From Dehalococcoidia bacterium LH_S1 (lineage in GTDB: Bacteria; Chloroflexota; Dehalococcoidia; SZUA-161; SpSt-899): a stretch of 14,058 bases of DNA. Each line of letters opens with the position of its first letter. Position 1 is the first letter of the stretch. The notes below the pieces were generated by a model that was given only the letters and a program-made list of their open reading frames with translations, was not told where the DNA came from and did no database searches. A program made the translations under genes and the position numbers. Of the stretch, positions 13,737-14,058 are shown piece by piece. The DNA is taken from the NCBI GenBank assembly GCA_023660035.1, contig JAGXOF010000021.1:1-14058 (forward strand). The letters are read 5' to 3'.

Positions 13737-14058
13737 TTAAACCCTTTCCAGAACCATTGCCATGCCCTGGCCTCCGCCAATGCAGAGGGTAGCAAGTCCC
13801 AGGTTGAGGTCTTTCTTGATCATTTGCATAGCCAGGGTGTAAGTAAGCCTAGCCCCAGTGCATCCGACAGGATGACCTATTGAAATACCACTCCCATTCA
13901 GGTTGCACTTATCGATGTCGATATCCAGTTCCCTCTGGCAAGCTATAAACTGGCTGGCGAAAGCCTCATTCAACTCTATGTACTCCATGTCTTTAATAGA
14001 GAGATTTAGCCTCTTCAGCAGTTTCCTGGTCGCCGGAATAGGGCCGAGACCCATGTAA
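13737..14058 (-). CDS. Acetyl-CoA acetyltransferase (thiolase), C-terminal part
   Basis: Only the last 107 or so codons of a roughly 390-residue thiolase are in the window; the frame runs open through the right edge (TAC at 14057-14055 precedes MGLGPIPATRK, which is an internal thiolase segment, so the ATG at 14054 is not the start). Seen: LNEAFASQF, GHPVGCTGAR with the catalytic His, and CIGGGQG with the catalytic C-terminal Cys. The nucleophilic Cys of the N-terminal half is outside the window. The enzyme condenses two acetyl-CoA or cleaves 3-ketoacyl-CoA. It is the most upstream visible gene of the operon thiolase-hbd-hydratase-CoA-transferase. The true start, promoter and substrate class cannot be judged here. 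Confidence 0.93.
   Translation of the reverse strand, partial: YMGLGPIPATRKLLKRLNLSIKDMEYIELNEAFASQFIACQRELDIDIDKCNLNGSGISIGHPVGCTGARLTYTLAMQMIKKDLNLGLATLCIGGGQGMAMVLERV

Overview
The window reads as part of a chromosome from an anaerobic bacterium. A Chloroflexota/Dehalococcoidia-like lineage is my best guess, inferred from the anaerobic gene content, the Gly/Ser insert in a Chloroflexi-like GyrB, and TGTAGG-headed palindromic repeats of a type I associate with that phylum. This assignment is inference and not a database result. Housekeeping genes (grpE remnant, dnaK, recJ, gyrB) sit beside a ferredoxin-dependent 2-oxoacid oxidoreductase operon and a short-chain acyl-CoA operon. No phage, transposase, CRISPR array, tRNA or rRNA was found.

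Left part (1-5232, + strand): a broken grpE is followed by dnaK, then a terminator-like hairpin, a new promoter and recJ. After a 308-base non-coding gap comes a RecB/Cas4-like PD-(D/E)XK nuclease with a predicted Fe-S cluster. The first ~58 bases encode the middle of GrpE on the MINUS strand, while the bases right after them encode the GrpE C-terminus on the PLUS strand. The left edge is therefore an inverted junction, either a real rearrangement or an assembly/amplification chimera.

Middle part (5366-10273, - strand): gyrB is read from a strong promoter (TTGACT-18-TATAAT) that starts directly after the stop codon of the upstream gene. Upstream of it lies a tightly overlapping korD-korA-korB-korC operon (2-oxoacid:ferredoxin oxidoreductase delta, alpha, beta, gamma) with its own promoter.

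Island (10331-10718): about 390 bases without a gene, packed with six inverted repeats. Three of them share a TGTAG head followed by a hairpin (REP-like). A related inverted pair lies at 12739-12800.

Right part (10719-14058, - strand): an acyl-CoA operon in the order thiolase (cut by the window edge), 3-hydroxybutyryl-CoA dehydrogenase, enoyl-CoA hydratase, CoA-transferase A (N-terminal half missing), CoA-transferase B. Together these would activate a short-chain acid by CoA transfer, carry it through hydration, 3-hydroxyacyl oxidation and thiolysis (or the reverse), and meet ferredoxin-linked metabolism at KOR. The CoA-transferase A gene starts abruptly, in frame, right after the enoyl-CoA hydratase stop codon. 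This indicates a deletion (or misassembly) that probably disables the transferase.
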